A stretch of DNA of 64,000 nucleotides from JAPHTQ01 sp050299175 (GCA_050299175.1 JBNKVM010000049.1:62001-126000), one strand, 5' to 3'. Shown: positions 26,562 through 34,523, counted from the stretch's first letter. The notes: generated by a model from the sequence alone, not told the origin. Made by a program: numbers and translations.

Positions 26562-27884
26562 ATGCAACATGTTTATGGCGATAAACCTGAAACCATTTTG
26601 TATGAAGCTCCGAATGGAAAGAAAGCCAATAACCACGTTCTTTTGGGGACATGGCTCGAGGTTATTGGCAGCAACGACGATTGGTATGAAGTGAAAACTG
26701 CCGGCCGAGGACCTGGAGGATGGGTTAGAAAAGCTGATGTGACTCAGATACCTGCGCTTAAGGTCTTTTTTGTCGATGTTGGCCAAGGTGATGGTGCAAT
26801 AATTGAGTCTCCAAATGGGCGCATGCTTATTGATGGTGGTCCATCAAATAATTTTCATGCCTTCATGCGATACCTGTATGGTCCCACAATTGAACGGGAG
26901 GGTGTGGTACATTTTGACGCGGTTGTTGTCAGTCATCCCGATACAGACCATTTTAACGGGCTAACGAAAGTTCTCAAAGATCCCAAGTTCACCTTTGGTA
27001 CGATCTACCATAACGGGATATTGCGGTACTACAGAAATACCCCTGAGGGTTCGGAATTTGACTTGGGAAATATAACATTTGATGAACAAGGGCAATCCTA
27101 CCTGACAGATACAGTCAGCACCCTGGAGCAAGTGGAAGATCGTATTAATACCGGAAGTCTTATGTCTCAATTTAAGAACTTCTGGTTGGCAGCGCTTCAG
27201 GCTAAACAGCAGGGGCGTTTAAATTCAGCACATCGCTTAACTAATAGAGACGACTATGTCCCCGGTTTTGAGCCTCGTCCCGATCAGAACCGACTTGTGG
27301 CAAAGGTGCTTGGGCCAATACCAACAAAATCTTCCGGCGCTATCCGTTATGTCACTTTTCCAGATACTCACAATTATCCTAATAGAACAGCCAGTTCATC
27401 TCATACACGCAATGGACACTCTGTGATTTTACGGCTTGAATTTGGTGCGCACTCATTTCTTTTCGGCGGTGATCTCAACATCCCTGCGCAGCAACACTTG
27501 CTCAGCTACTATGGTAGTAATCATCCATTTGAAGTGGATGTGGCAAAAGCTTGCCATCATGGTTCATCTGACTTTGATATCAGTTATGTTAAGAAAGTGA
27601 ATCCACAGGTGAATATCTTTTCGTCTGGAGATAACAAAAGTTTCGATCATCCTATGGCAGATGCACTCGGTGCCATCGGGAAACATGCTAGGGGTGATTA
27701 CCCGCTACTTTTTTCAACTGAGATCGCTCGGGCTAATTCCAGCACCAATATCCACTATGGCTTGATCAATGCGAGAAGTAACGGGAGTGTATTAACCATG
27801 GCCCAGATGAAGGAACGTCATAGTCGTGCTGATGTTTGGGATTCCTATACTGTTCCATGGAAAGGACGATTTTCTGAACATTGA
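26562..27884 (+). CDS. SH3-like domain plus ComEC-type metallo-beta-lactamase fold hydrolase
   Basis: The 440-residue protein has an N-terminal SH3-like domain (about 1-62, ending GPGGWVRKADVTQ) and a metallo-beta-lactamase fold from residue 68. It starts KVFFVDVGQGDGAIIESP and has the metal motif SHPDTDHFNG (HxDxDH) near residue 125, a later FLFGGDLN, and ACHHGSSDF. These are the motifs of the soluble hydrolase part of ComEC/Rec2, but there are no transmembrane segments or signal peptide, so this is a free-standing cytoplasmic relative. Function unknown; a nuclease or phosphodiesterase is likely from the fold. The gene is AT-richer than its neighbours and is bracketed by near-identical terminators, suggesting acquisition. 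Confidence 0.8.
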   Translation: MQHVYGDKPETILYEAPNGKKANNHVLLGTWLEVIGSNDDWYEVKTAGRGPGGWVRKADVTQIPALKVFFVDVGQGDGAIIESPNGRMLIDGGPSNNFHAFMRYLYGPTIEREGVVHFDAVVVSHPDTDHFNGLTKVLKDPKFTFGTIYHNGILRYYRNTPEGSEFDLGNITFDEQGQSYLTDTVSTLEQVEDRINTGSLMSQFKNFWLAALQAKQQGRLNSAHRLTNRDDYVPGFEPRPDQNRLVAKVLGPIPTKSSGAIRYVTFPDTHNYPNRTASSSHTRNGHSVILRLEFGAHSFLFGGDLNIPAQQHLLSYYGSNHPFEVDVAKACHHGSSDFDISYVKKVNPQVNIFSSGDNKSFDHPMADALGAIGKHARGDYPLLFSTEIARANSSTNIHYGLINARSNGSVLTMAQMKERHSRADVWDSYTVPWKGRFSEH

Positions 27885-27976
27885 GATCAGAACAATATCT
27901 TCCAGCGGTCACATTAGAATCATTAGGTTCAGGCGAAGATGAATAAACCAGAGAAGTACTAGTCAGAGTGACTATC

Positions 27977-28002
27977 AAAAAAGGCCCTTGCGGGCCTTTT
28001 TA
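27977..28002. terminator. Bidirectional terminator between the MBL gene and slyD
   Basis: AAAAAAGGCCC-TTGC-GGGCCTTTTT, a GGCCC/GGGCC stem with runs of A and T on both sides. It serves the plus-strand MBL gene and the minus-strand slyD gene, which end either side of it. Confidence 0.9.
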
Positions 28003-28024
28003 TTTCATGCGACGGCAATGAAGA

Positions 28025-28507
28025 TCAGTGGTCGTGACCTTCCGGGCCGTGCACATGGCCGTGCTCCAGCTCTTCAGCGGTGGCGTCACGCACTTCGACG
28101 ACGGAGACATCGAAGTTAAGGGTTTGACCAGCCAGCGGGTGGTTTGCGTCGACGGTGACGTTTTCGTCGTCTACGCCGATCACGGTGACGATGTGCGGAC
28201 CGTGTTCGGTCATGGTCTGGAATTGCATGCCGACTTCGATCTCGGTGCCATCTTCGAACATGTTACGCGGTACTGAGTGGGTCAGTTCGTCGAGGCGCTC
28301 GCCGTAACCGTCTTTTGCTTCAACCACGACATTCATTTTGTCGCCAGCGGTCTTGCCTTCCAGCGCGTCTTCCAGGCCGGGAATGATGTTGTTGTGGCCT
28401 TGCAGGTAGGCCAGCGGGCCACGGCCTTCGGAGCTGTCGATAACCTGGCCGTCGGTATTGGTGAGGGTGTAGTCGATAGAAACGACCTTATCGGCGGAGA
28501 TTTGCAT
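28025..28507 (-). CDS. slyD: FKBP-type peptidyl-prolyl isomerase SlyD
   Basis: Cytoplasmic FKBP-type prolyl isomerase and chaperone, in E. coli also a nickel-metallochaperone. The 160-residue protein starts MQISADKVVSIDYTL, carries the inserted flap (IF) domain around GYGERLDELTHSVPRNMF, and ends with a histidine-containing tail (GHVHGPEGHDH), shorter than the long His-rich tail of E. coli SlyD. It is a separate unit from the redox cluster upstream. Confidence 0.93.
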   Translation of the reverse strand: MQISADKVVSIDYTLTNTDGQVIDSSEGRGPLAYLQGHNNIIPGLEDALEGKTAGDKMNVVVEAKDGYGERLDELTHSVPRNMFEDGTEIEVGMQFQTMTEHGPHIVTVIGVDDENVTVDANHPLAGQTLNFDVSVVEVRDATAEELEHGHVHGPEGHDH

Positions 28508-28580
28508 GGAAAATCCTTGAGTTGTTCGTGAGTAACAGGCGCAGTTTACGCGGATGGGCCCGCAATGTGAATGCCACCGG

Positions 28581-29489
28581 TCAGCCTAACCAGTAATGTG
28601 CTTGCTGATTTTCCAGGAATTCCTTCGCTCCAGCGCCCTGCAGCATAGCAAAAGTAGCGAGCATGCCCGCCTCCATGCAGGTACCGGCGACCACGGTGAC
28701 CGAGTGGGGGCCGCCTTCGACCGGCCAGCCGGTTTTGGGATTGAGGATGTGGCCGTAGCGCTTGCCCTGCTGCAGCAGGAAGCGCCTTGCGTCACCGCTG
28801 GTGGCCACGCCGCCCTGGGCGACGTCGAGCTGGCCGATGGCCTTTTGCCCGGTCGCTTCCGGGTCGTCGATGCCGATGCGCCAAGGCTGGCCGCTTTTAC
28901 GTGGTTTGTTGATGAAGAGGTCGCCGCCGAAGTTGACGATGAAGGAGGCATCAGTCTGCTGGCTCAGCAGCAGCGCCGCCTTGTCCACGGCGTACTCCTT
29001 GCCGATACCGCCGAGGTCGATCTCCATCCCCGCAGGCAGGGTGATGAGCGGCGGTTGCCAGTCAACCTTGTCCCAGCCGACCTGTTGCAGGCAGGCGCTG
29101 ACTTTGTCCGAATCGGGGAGGCGGGCGCCGGGGCGGAAATCCCACACCTTGCGCAGGACGCCTGCAGTGACATCGAACAGCCCATCGCTGAGCTGGTAGC
29201 ACTGATCGGCAAAACCGAGCAGCAGGGCGGTTTCGTTGTCGACCTCGACGGGTTTGCCGTTGGCGCTGTTGATGGTGTGGACGATATTGTCCTGGCGGTA
29301 GCGGCTGAATTTGGCCTCGATGCGCCAGGTCTCCGCTGCCACACCTTGCAGTAGTGCGGCGGCGGTTTCCCGGTCATCGATTTCCAGGAACAGCTCACAG
29401 GGGCTGGCCATGGCCTGGAAGTGGCCGATCCAGTAGTCGTTGGAGTGGCTTCGTTCCAGGGTGGGTTTCATCTTGCTATCGCCGTCCAT
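28581..29489 (-). CDS. ApbE-family FAD:protein FMN transferase
   Basis: Proteins of this family move FMN from FAD onto a Ser/Thr of a partner protein. The 302-residue protein has the family blocks MASPCELF, RYRQDNIVHTIN, FDVTAGVLRKVW, EIDLGGIGKEYAVD, the Mg/FAD region NFGGDLF, GVATSGDAR and HILNPKTGWPVEGG. It shows no signal peptide or lipobox, unlike many ApbE proteins, although the start could be the internal ATG at residue 7. It is the last gene of a minus-strand cluster with DUF3570, DUF4266 and TlpA genes, which suggests its target is in that cluster. Confidence 0.9.
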   Translation of the reverse strand: MDGDSKMKPTLERSHSNDYWIGHFQAMASPCELFLEIDDRETAAALLQGVAAETWRIEAKFSRYRQDNIVHTINSANGKPVEVDNETALLLGFADQCYQLSDGLFDVTAGVLRKVWDFRPGARLPDSDKVSACLQQVGWDKVDWQPPLITLPAGMEIDLGGIGKEYAVDKAALLLSQQTDASFIVNFGGDLFINKPRKSGQPWRIGIDDPEATGQKAIGQLDVAQGGVATSGDARRFLLQQGKRYGHILNPKTGWPVEGGPHSVTVVAGTCMEAGMLATFAMLQGAGAKEFLENQQAHYWLG

Positions 29490-29501
29490 GGTGCAGTGAT
29501 A

Positions 29502-30776
29502 TCAGAATTTGAAGCGATATCCCAGCTGGAAGATGGTCGCTGTCAGGGTTGGGTAGAGATCATAGCTCTGCTGGATACCGATAGCGTCGGAGGGGTGGCT
29601 TTCCCCTTCCTGAGTCATCTGCTCCAGGCGTACGCTGAACTCGCCATCCATCAACGGCATCCCGTATTTCACACCGATAGTGCGACCGGTCATTTCTGCT
29701 AATCGCAGATCTGAACTGGCGTACTGGGGCTGGTCGGTTAGACCTACCAGGCTGTGTCGGAAGAAATCTGCAGCAGTCTGCTGGTAGAGGCGCAAGTGCG
29801 GCTGAATGTATTTGCCGCCGCCCAGCTCATAGCGGTACTTCACGTCGGCGGTGTGGGCGTTGATGCCCCAGTCGTCGGTAAAGTAACGGTAGCTGACGTA
29901 GACCACATCTTTGGGAAGGTGATATTGCCACTTCCAGAACAGCGCCGTGCTGGTGCGAGTGTCTGGGCGTTTTTCGTAACGGTAGTCTATGGTCGAGCCC
30001 AGGGTTGGTCCAGCTGTGTCGTCCACCACACTGAGGAACTTGTAGGGTTCAGTCAGATAGCCCGAACTGGTGTTGTAGCTGAGGTTGACCTGAGTCAGTG
30101 CACGACGGCTCAGGATCTGAGTCAGACCGACCATCAGGCTTACGCTGTTTTTACTTTTCTCCTCGCTTTCACCTGTCGGGGCGGGGGCGCTGAGGAGCGC
30201 CATTTCCACAGGTGCGCCACCGCCCGGCGCGATGGTGTCCGCGGTAAAGCCGAGACCGGCAGAGAGAGTAGTCAGCTTGTTGTTGAAATCACGCTTCACC
30301 GTGTCGGAGACGCCCAGCGAGAGGTAGTCGGTTTCGCTGGAGATGTCGGCGGTGATGGTGTTTGTGTAGAAACGCGATAGCTCATGTTCGTAGTCGATAC
30401 CGAAGGCATAGCGAACGTCACGCATATCGCGCATCGGCAGATCGCCTGGTTGGGTGGTGTAGGTGTTATTGCCGGAGGGCGAGGTGAATGTCTGCGCCAC
30501 ATCTGTCGGGGTCGCACCGTTTGGCGAGGAGCCGGTGATTGAGTCGAACAGCGCACGCAGGGTCAGGATCGCACCGGACTTGGTGGTCTTGGTTGCCGAG
30601 GCGATCGGCTCGACGACATTGATCCGGCCACTTTCGCTGTAACTCAGCAGGCCGGTTTTGACATCCCACTCATCGCTTACCGGAGCATCGGATGCATGCA
30701 GGGGTTGAGAGAGTACGCTACAGGTCGCGGCCGCCAGGGCGCCGCGGATCGAGACGGGGCGTTTTTTCAGTTGCAT
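29502..30776 (-). CDS. DUF3570 protein with flavinylation-like motif
   Basis: The 424-residue protein starts with a signal peptide (cleavage near residue 28) and is rich in alternating strands such as YDLYPTLTATIFQLGYRFKF at the C terminus, ending in Phe, like an outer-membrane beta-barrel. Near residue 78 it carries DSITGSSPNGAT, which resembles the ApbE acceptor motif D-x-x-[S/T]-G-A-[S/T] with Ser in place of Ala. It overlaps the DUF4266 gene by ten bases and precedes apbE by 12. DUF3570 has no assigned function that I know; a flavin-carrying outer-membrane protein is inference. Confidence 0.75.
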   Translation of the reverse strand: MQLKKRPVSIRGALAAATCSVLSQPLHASDAPVSDEWDVKTGLLSYSESGRINVVEPIASATKTTKSGAILTLRALFDSITGSSPNGATPTDVAQTFTSPSGNNTYTTQPGDLPMRDMRDVRYAFGIDYEHELSRFYTNTITADISSETDYLSLGVSDTVKRDFNNKLTTLSAGLGFTADTIAPGGGAPVEMALLSAPAPTGESEEKSKNSVSLMVGLTQILSRRALTQVNLSYNTSSGYLTEPYKFLSVVDDTAGPTLGSTIDYRYEKRPDTRTSTALFWKWQYHLPKDVVYVSYRYFTDDWGINAHTADVKYRYELGGGKYIQPHLRLYQQTAADFFRHSLVGLTDQPQYASSDLRLAEMTGRTIGVKYGMPLMDGEFSVRLEQMTQEGESHPSDAIGIQQSYDLYPTLTATIFQLGYRFKF

Positions 30777-30982
30777 CCGCAGCCACCTCCGCCTACGCCT
30801 TGGCCGCCAAAGGCCGATTCTTTACTGAAATAAATGTGCTCATCCAGGGTGTTCTCCAGGGAATCGGGTATCAGTTGCATCTTCTCCTGGGCCAGCAGAT
30901 CGCGCTCCCAGGGCTTGATGGGTTCGATGCTGCAACCTGCCAGCGGCAGGAGACACAGCAGACTGAGGGTGATTTTTTTCAT
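30767..30982 (-). CDS. DUF4266 small lipoprotein with GGGGCGCN tail
   Basis: A 71-residue lipoprotein: signal LLPLAGC (Cys17), a core with KPWERDLLAQEKMQL and EHIYFSKESAFGG, and the C terminus GGGGCGCN. The last residues, with two cysteines in a glycine run, are the striking part. The presumed cysteine pair could bind a metal, form a disulfide with the TlpA-like partner, or be modified. It overlaps the DUF3570 gene and is two bases from the TlpA gene, so the three are almost certainly expressed together. Confidence 0.85.
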   Translation of the reverse strand: MKKITLSLLCLLPLAGCSIEPIKPWERDLLAQEKMQLIPDSLENTLDEHIYFSKESAFGGQGVGGGGCGCN

Positions 30983-30984
30983 GG

Positions 30985-31476
30985 TTACTCCTTACTGCCG
31001 AGTATTTCGACAATGCTCTTTTCCAGCTCGGTGCGATCCTTGGCACGGAAGCCGATGTGCGAGCTGTGCAGTTTGCCGTGGCGATCGATGAGGTAAGAAC
31101 TGGGCATACCCATGACTTCATACTGCTCAGCGACCTTACCGTCGGGGTCGAAAGCGATAGTGAAGTTGGGATGGGTGGCACTGATGAATTCACGTGCCTT
31201 GTCTTTCTCGTTATCAAGATTAACGGCGACAATCGTCAGTCCCTTGTCTGCGTATCGCTTTTGCATCTCATTCATCCAGGGGAATGAAGCTCGGCAAGGG
31301 GTGCACCATGAGGCCCAGAAATCCAGGTAGACAACCTGACCCTTGAGCTTTGCCAGTTCGACAGGCCCATTGGCGCCGTCAAGGATAAAGTCCGCCGCGG
31401 CGGATGGCGCTGCATGAGTTGCGGGCGCGCACAACATGCCAAACGCCAGTATCAGACGTAGTAGTAGGGTTCTCAT
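30985..31476 (-). CDS. TlpA-like thioredoxin-fold protein
   Basis: The 163-residue protein has a signal sequence (cleavage near residue 23) and a TlpA/ResA-type thioredoxin fold with the redox motif WCTPC (Cys58, Cys61), YLDFWASW before it and GMPSSYLIDRHG after it (cis-proline loop). It is expected in the periplasm as a thiol reductant. It heads the cluster with DUF4266, DUF3570 and apbE and may keep the cysteine tail of the DUF4266 lipoprotein reduced; that link is inference. Confidence 0.9.
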   Translation of the reverse strand: MRTLLLRLILAFGMLCAPATHAAPSAAADFILDGANGPVELAKLKGQVVYLDFWASWCTPCRASFPWMNEMQKRYADKGLTIVAVNLDNEKDKAREFISATHPNFTIAFDPDGKVAEQYEVMGMPSSYLIDRHGKLHSSHIGFRAKDRTELEKSIVEILGSKE

Positions 31477-31575
31477 TTGCTGTGGTACCTGTGGTTATAT
31501 TTTTATGTTTAGGTACGCGCAAATTAGAGGCAGAGGATTAAACGAGTCTTAAAGGGTAAAAATCGTGTAATACCC

Positions 31576-31809
31576 CTAGTTTTCATGCGTGATGATTTCG
31601 ACGATGTGTCGTGCGATGGGTAGTACTAGCAGGATGGTTGGGAAGGCGATAAGGAAGGCACTCAACCAGGCACGCATCCACAGCAAAAAGAAATCGTCCA
31701 CCAGGCCGAGATTGAGGAAGGTGATCACCATCGATATGATGAAGGACATAATCAATGAAGTGAAAAACGCCAACAGCTTTGGCGCGTAACGGCGAGGAAT
31801 GCGTTTCAT
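31576..31809 (-). CDS. DUF2798 small membrane protein
   Basis: The 77-residue protein has two transmembrane helices (about 11-32 and 42-66), with the family features RRYAPKLLAFFTSLIMSF near the start and AFPTILLVLPIARHIVE near the end. Function unknown. It overlaps the M23 peptidase gene (ATGA) and therefore is co-translated after it. Confidence 0.85.
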   Translation of the reverse strand: MKRIPRRYAPKLLAFFTSLIMSFIISMVITFLNLGLVDDFFLLWMRAWLSAFLIAFPTILLVLPIARHIVEIITHEN

Positions 31810-32657
31810 TGATGGTTCGGTGCATCCAGCATGGCCATCACCTCGCGGCTAAGGAAGAGTGCAGGATCGATACGGCTGTTGTTCATGCTGACGCTCCAGT
31901 GCAGGTGTGGCCCGGTAACCCGACCGGTCATCCCGACCTGGGCGATGACTTCGCCCTGTTTCACTTCGTCACCCTTTTTCACCGCGATGCTGTCGAGATG
32001 GCAATACATGGTTACCAACCCTTCGCCGTGGTCGATGAATACGGTGTTGCCGTTGAAGAAGTAGTTGCCGGTTTCGATCACTTTTCCTGCGGCAGGCGCC
32101 TGCACCGGCGTACCCTTGGCGGCGGCGATATCAAGACCGCTGTGGGGTCTGCGCGGCTGTTCGTTGAAGAAGCGTTTCTTGCCGAAGGTGCCGCTGAGGC
32201 GGCCACTGACCGGCAGGATGAATTCAAGTTGTGCACTGCGTGCCTGATCCCAATTGGCAAAGGCCTTGCGCGAACGGGACTGTTCGCCGCGAATGCGTTT
32301 GAGGTCTTTCGCGGTGGGATTGACCATGCGCTTGTTCTTCAGGGTGATATGCTGTTCTTCGTATTTTTTGTCCTTTACCTTGAAGGTTACGGTGCTTTCC
32401 TTGCCCTTACCATGGAACACCCGCAGGGTGTGAGTGCCCGGTTTGATGGAGAGGGTCAGGCCGACCAGTGCCAGCCACTGCTGGCCTTCGCGTTTAACCA
32501 TGATCTTTTTACGACCGTAATAGGCCTCCGGCTTGTCGCTGGAATCGCCAAGCTCGACGATGGCGACGCCGCCCGGCACGGACAGCGCACGCGGCAGTTG
32601 GGCCGCGTGGGCGCTGACGCTGAAGAACAGGGTGGCGAGTAGTAGCCAGTAACGCAT
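31806..32657 (-). CDS. M23 family metallopeptidase (LytM domain)
   Basis: Periplasmic zinc endopeptidase or an inactive LytM activator of amidases. The 283-residue protein has a signal peptide (cleavage after about SAHA), a beta-rich N-terminal region, and a C-terminal M23 domain with the ligands H and D in PHSGLDIAA, H in MYCHLD and HLHW. All four zinc-binding positions look intact, so it is likely an active peptidoglycan endopeptidase. It overlaps the xseA stop codon by one base. Confidence 0.9.
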   Translation of the reverse strand: MRYWLLLATLFFSVSAHAAQLPRALSVPGGVAIVELGDSSDKPEAYYGRKKIMVKREGQQWLALVGLTLSIKPGTHTLRVFHGKGKESTVTFKVKDKKYEEQHITLKNKRMVNPTAKDLKRIRGEQSRSRKAFANWDQARSAQLEFILPVSGRLSGTFGKKRFFNEQPRRPHSGLDIAAAKGTPVQAPAAGKVIETGNYFFNGNTVFIDHGEGLVTMYCHLDSIAVKKGDEVKQGEVIAQVGMTGRVTGPHLHWSVSMNNSRIDPALFLSREVMAMLDAPNHQ

Positions 32658-34015
32658 TATGCTTTTACCTCCTCGACCCTGCAGAGCAGTTCACCTCGAT
32701 GTAGTTGGGCACGTACTTTGGCGCCGCTCTTAACCTCCGCGCTGTCGCGGATCACTTGCTCGCTGTCGACAGCCTGGACAATGGCGTAGCCCCGACCGAG
32801 AGTGGCCAGCGGGCTGATTGCCTCCAGCGCGTGGGCCTGGGCGGCGAGGCGCAATTGCATAGCTTTTAGCTGCTGGCGTTGTGCCTGGTGGAGACGCAGG
32901 GTCAGTTGTTGCTGTTTCTGTTGATGCTGCTGCAGGCGGGCGATCGGATTGTGGCGCTGCAGCCGCGCAGTGTGGGTATTGAGGCGTGCTTGCCGGTGCC
33001 GCAGTTGGTTGCGCTGCGCGGTCTGCAGACGCAATTCCAGTTCATCCAGTCGCTGTGCACGTTGCTGGAGTTGCTGTGCCGGATCGCGGAGCCGCTTTTG
33101 CAGTCCCTCGACGTGCTGTCGCTGCAGACGAAGCTGCTGTTGCAGGCTTCGCTGCAGTCTCTGGGTGGTTCGTTGCAGGCTGTCTAGCCAGTCGGCGCGG
33201 TTGGGACTCAGCAGTTCTGCGGCGGCAGAGGGGGTTGGGGCGCGGACATCGGCGACAAAGTCGCTGATGGTGATGTCCACCTCGTGACCGACCGCGCTGA
33301 CGACGGGTATGGGTGAGTCATAGATGGCGCGGGCGACCACCTCTTCGTTGAAGGCCCAAAGGTCTTCCAACGAACCGCCACCACGCCCGACGATGAGTAC
33401 ATTGCACTCCTTGCGCTTTCCTGCCAGCTGGATCTGCGCCGCGATTTCGTTGGCAGCCCCATCGCCCTGTACCGCAGTCGGGTAGATAACAACTGGGATG
33501 GCAGGGAAACGGCGGTGTAGCACGGTGAGAATGTCGCGAATCGCCGCACCGCTAGGTGAGGTGACGACACCGATGGACTTGGGCAGGTGAGGCAAGGTGC
33601 GCTTACGTGCACTATCGAACAACCCCTCCTGATCGAGGCGCTTTTTCAGCGCCTCGAAAGCGCTGCGTAGGGCACCGTCTCCCGATTCCTCCATGTGTTC
33701 AACCTGAAGCTGATAATCGCCACGGGGTTCGTACAGACCGACCTTGACTCGTGCGGTGATCTGCATGCCCTCCTGCGGGGTAAAGCGGAGATTGGTGACG
33801 CGCATGCGGAACATGGCACAGCGCACCTGGGCGAATTCGTCTTTCAGGGAGAAATAGATGTGCCCGGAACGGGGGCGTGCTAGGTTGGAAATTTCGCCTT
33901 CGACCCAGAGTAGGGGGAAATTGCCCTCCAGCACGGCACGGGCCTCGCGGTTGAGTCGCGAGACGCTGTAGATGTCGCGCTGTGGCGTGTTTTGCTGGGT
34001 TGAAACTTCACTCAT
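32657..34015 (-). CDS. xseA: Exodeoxyribonuclease VII large subunit
   Basis: Catalytic subunit of the single-strand exonuclease ExoVII. The 452-residue protein has an N-terminal OB-fold (LPLLWVEGEISNLARPRSGHIYFSLKDE), the catalytic region GVVTSPSGAAIRDIL, NVLIVGRGGGSLEDLWAFNEE, and SAVGHEVDITISDFVAD, then a long glutamine-rich coiled-coil stretch. Length is that of the family. No xseB is seen nearby, so the small subunit must lie elsewhere. A run of the product (residues about 275-400) is unusually rich in Q, R and L. Confidence 0.96.
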   Translation of the reverse strand: MSEVSTQQNTPQRDIYSVSRLNREARAVLEGNFPLLWVEGEISNLARPRSGHIYFSLKDEFAQVRCAMFRMRVTNLRFTPQEGMQITARVKVGLYEPRGDYQLQVEHMEESGDGALRSAFEALKKRLDQEGLFDSARKRTLPHLPKSIGVVTSPSGAAIRDILTVLHRRFPAIPVVIYPTAVQGDGAANEIAAQIQLAGKRKECNVLIVGRGGGSLEDLWAFNEEVVARAIYDSPIPVVSAVGHEVDITISDFVADVRAPTPSAAAELLSPNRADWLDSLQRTTQRLQRSLQQQLRLQRQHVEGLQKRLRDPAQQLQQRAQRLDELELRLQTAQRNQLRHRQARLNTHTARLQRHNPIARLQQHQQKQQQLTLRLHQAQRQQLKAMQLRLAAQAHALEAISPLATLGRGYAIVQAVDSEQVIRDSAEVKSGAKVRAQLHRGELLCRVEEVKA

Positions 34016-34055
34016 AGGATCAGTCTACCAGAAGCTATTGCTCGGTTGCGCCCAT

Positions 34056-34087
34056 AAAAAAACCGCCACGTTTGTGGCGGTTTTTTT
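34056..34087 (-). terminator. Terminator downstream of the SoxK-like gene
   Basis: AAAAAAACCGCCAC-GTTT-GTGGCGGTTTTTTT: a near-perfect inverted repeat with T-runs on both strands. It follows the minus-strand lipoprotein gene and lies between it and xseA. Confidence 0.92.
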
Positions 34088-34104
34088 GACTACGGAGTTA
34101 AGGC

Positions 34105-34410
34105 TTAGTTTTTGAATACCGACATCTCTGTATGGTACTGGGCGAGGGCATTTTGTGCCTGGCGCTCAGCCTGACCAGCCAGGGCAACGGCTTTGTTGTA
34201 ATCACCCTCTTTTTCGGCAGTCTTGGCATCAGCCAGCATGGCAGAGGTGTCGCGCCATTCGTAACCGACTTTGGCGGCTTTTGCGATGGCGGCTTCCGCC
34301 TCACTGATTACCCGTTTTGAATCGATAAGGGTGTAGCTGGGGGAGCTTTTGACTCCATTGCAGCCAGCCAGCAAAGCAACGAAAAGTGCTGCAAGAAGCA
34401 TTCTAATCAT
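34105..34410 (-). CDS. Small SoxK-like lipoprotein
   Basis: The 101-residue protein has a lipoprotein signal (VALLAGC, Cys17) and a helical repeat-like body: SEAEAAIAKAAKVGYEWRDT, then AMLADAKTAEKEGDYNKAVA and AGQAERQAQNALAQY. These features resemble the SoxXA-binding protein SoxK of sulfur oxidisers, and a DUF4398-type helical lipoprotein in general. The similarity is by recollection of family pattern, not alignment, and no other sox gene is present here. It is a single gene with its own terminator. Confidence 0.6.
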   Translation of the reverse strand: MIRMLLAALFVALLAGCNGVKSSPSYTLIDSKRVISEAEAAIAKAAKVGYEWRDTSAMLADAKTAEKEGDYNKAVALAGQAERQAQNALAQYHTEMSVFKN

Positions 34411-34523
34411 GGATATCCTCCAAAATGGCAGTCTTTTTTCAGGAGTTTGATACTCCGTGTGGTGATTATAGCCAACAACTTGTTTTCCCCACCCCTTAAG
34501 GGTGAAGTCGCAAGACTATCCAG

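Noticed and set aside
26562..27884. ComEC DNA-uptake channel
   Set aside because: No membrane helices or OB-fold competence region are present, only the hydrolase part.
31779..32642. Long antisense open frame opposite the M23 peptidase
   Set aside because: No family features, and the opposite strand encodes intact zinc-binding motifs.
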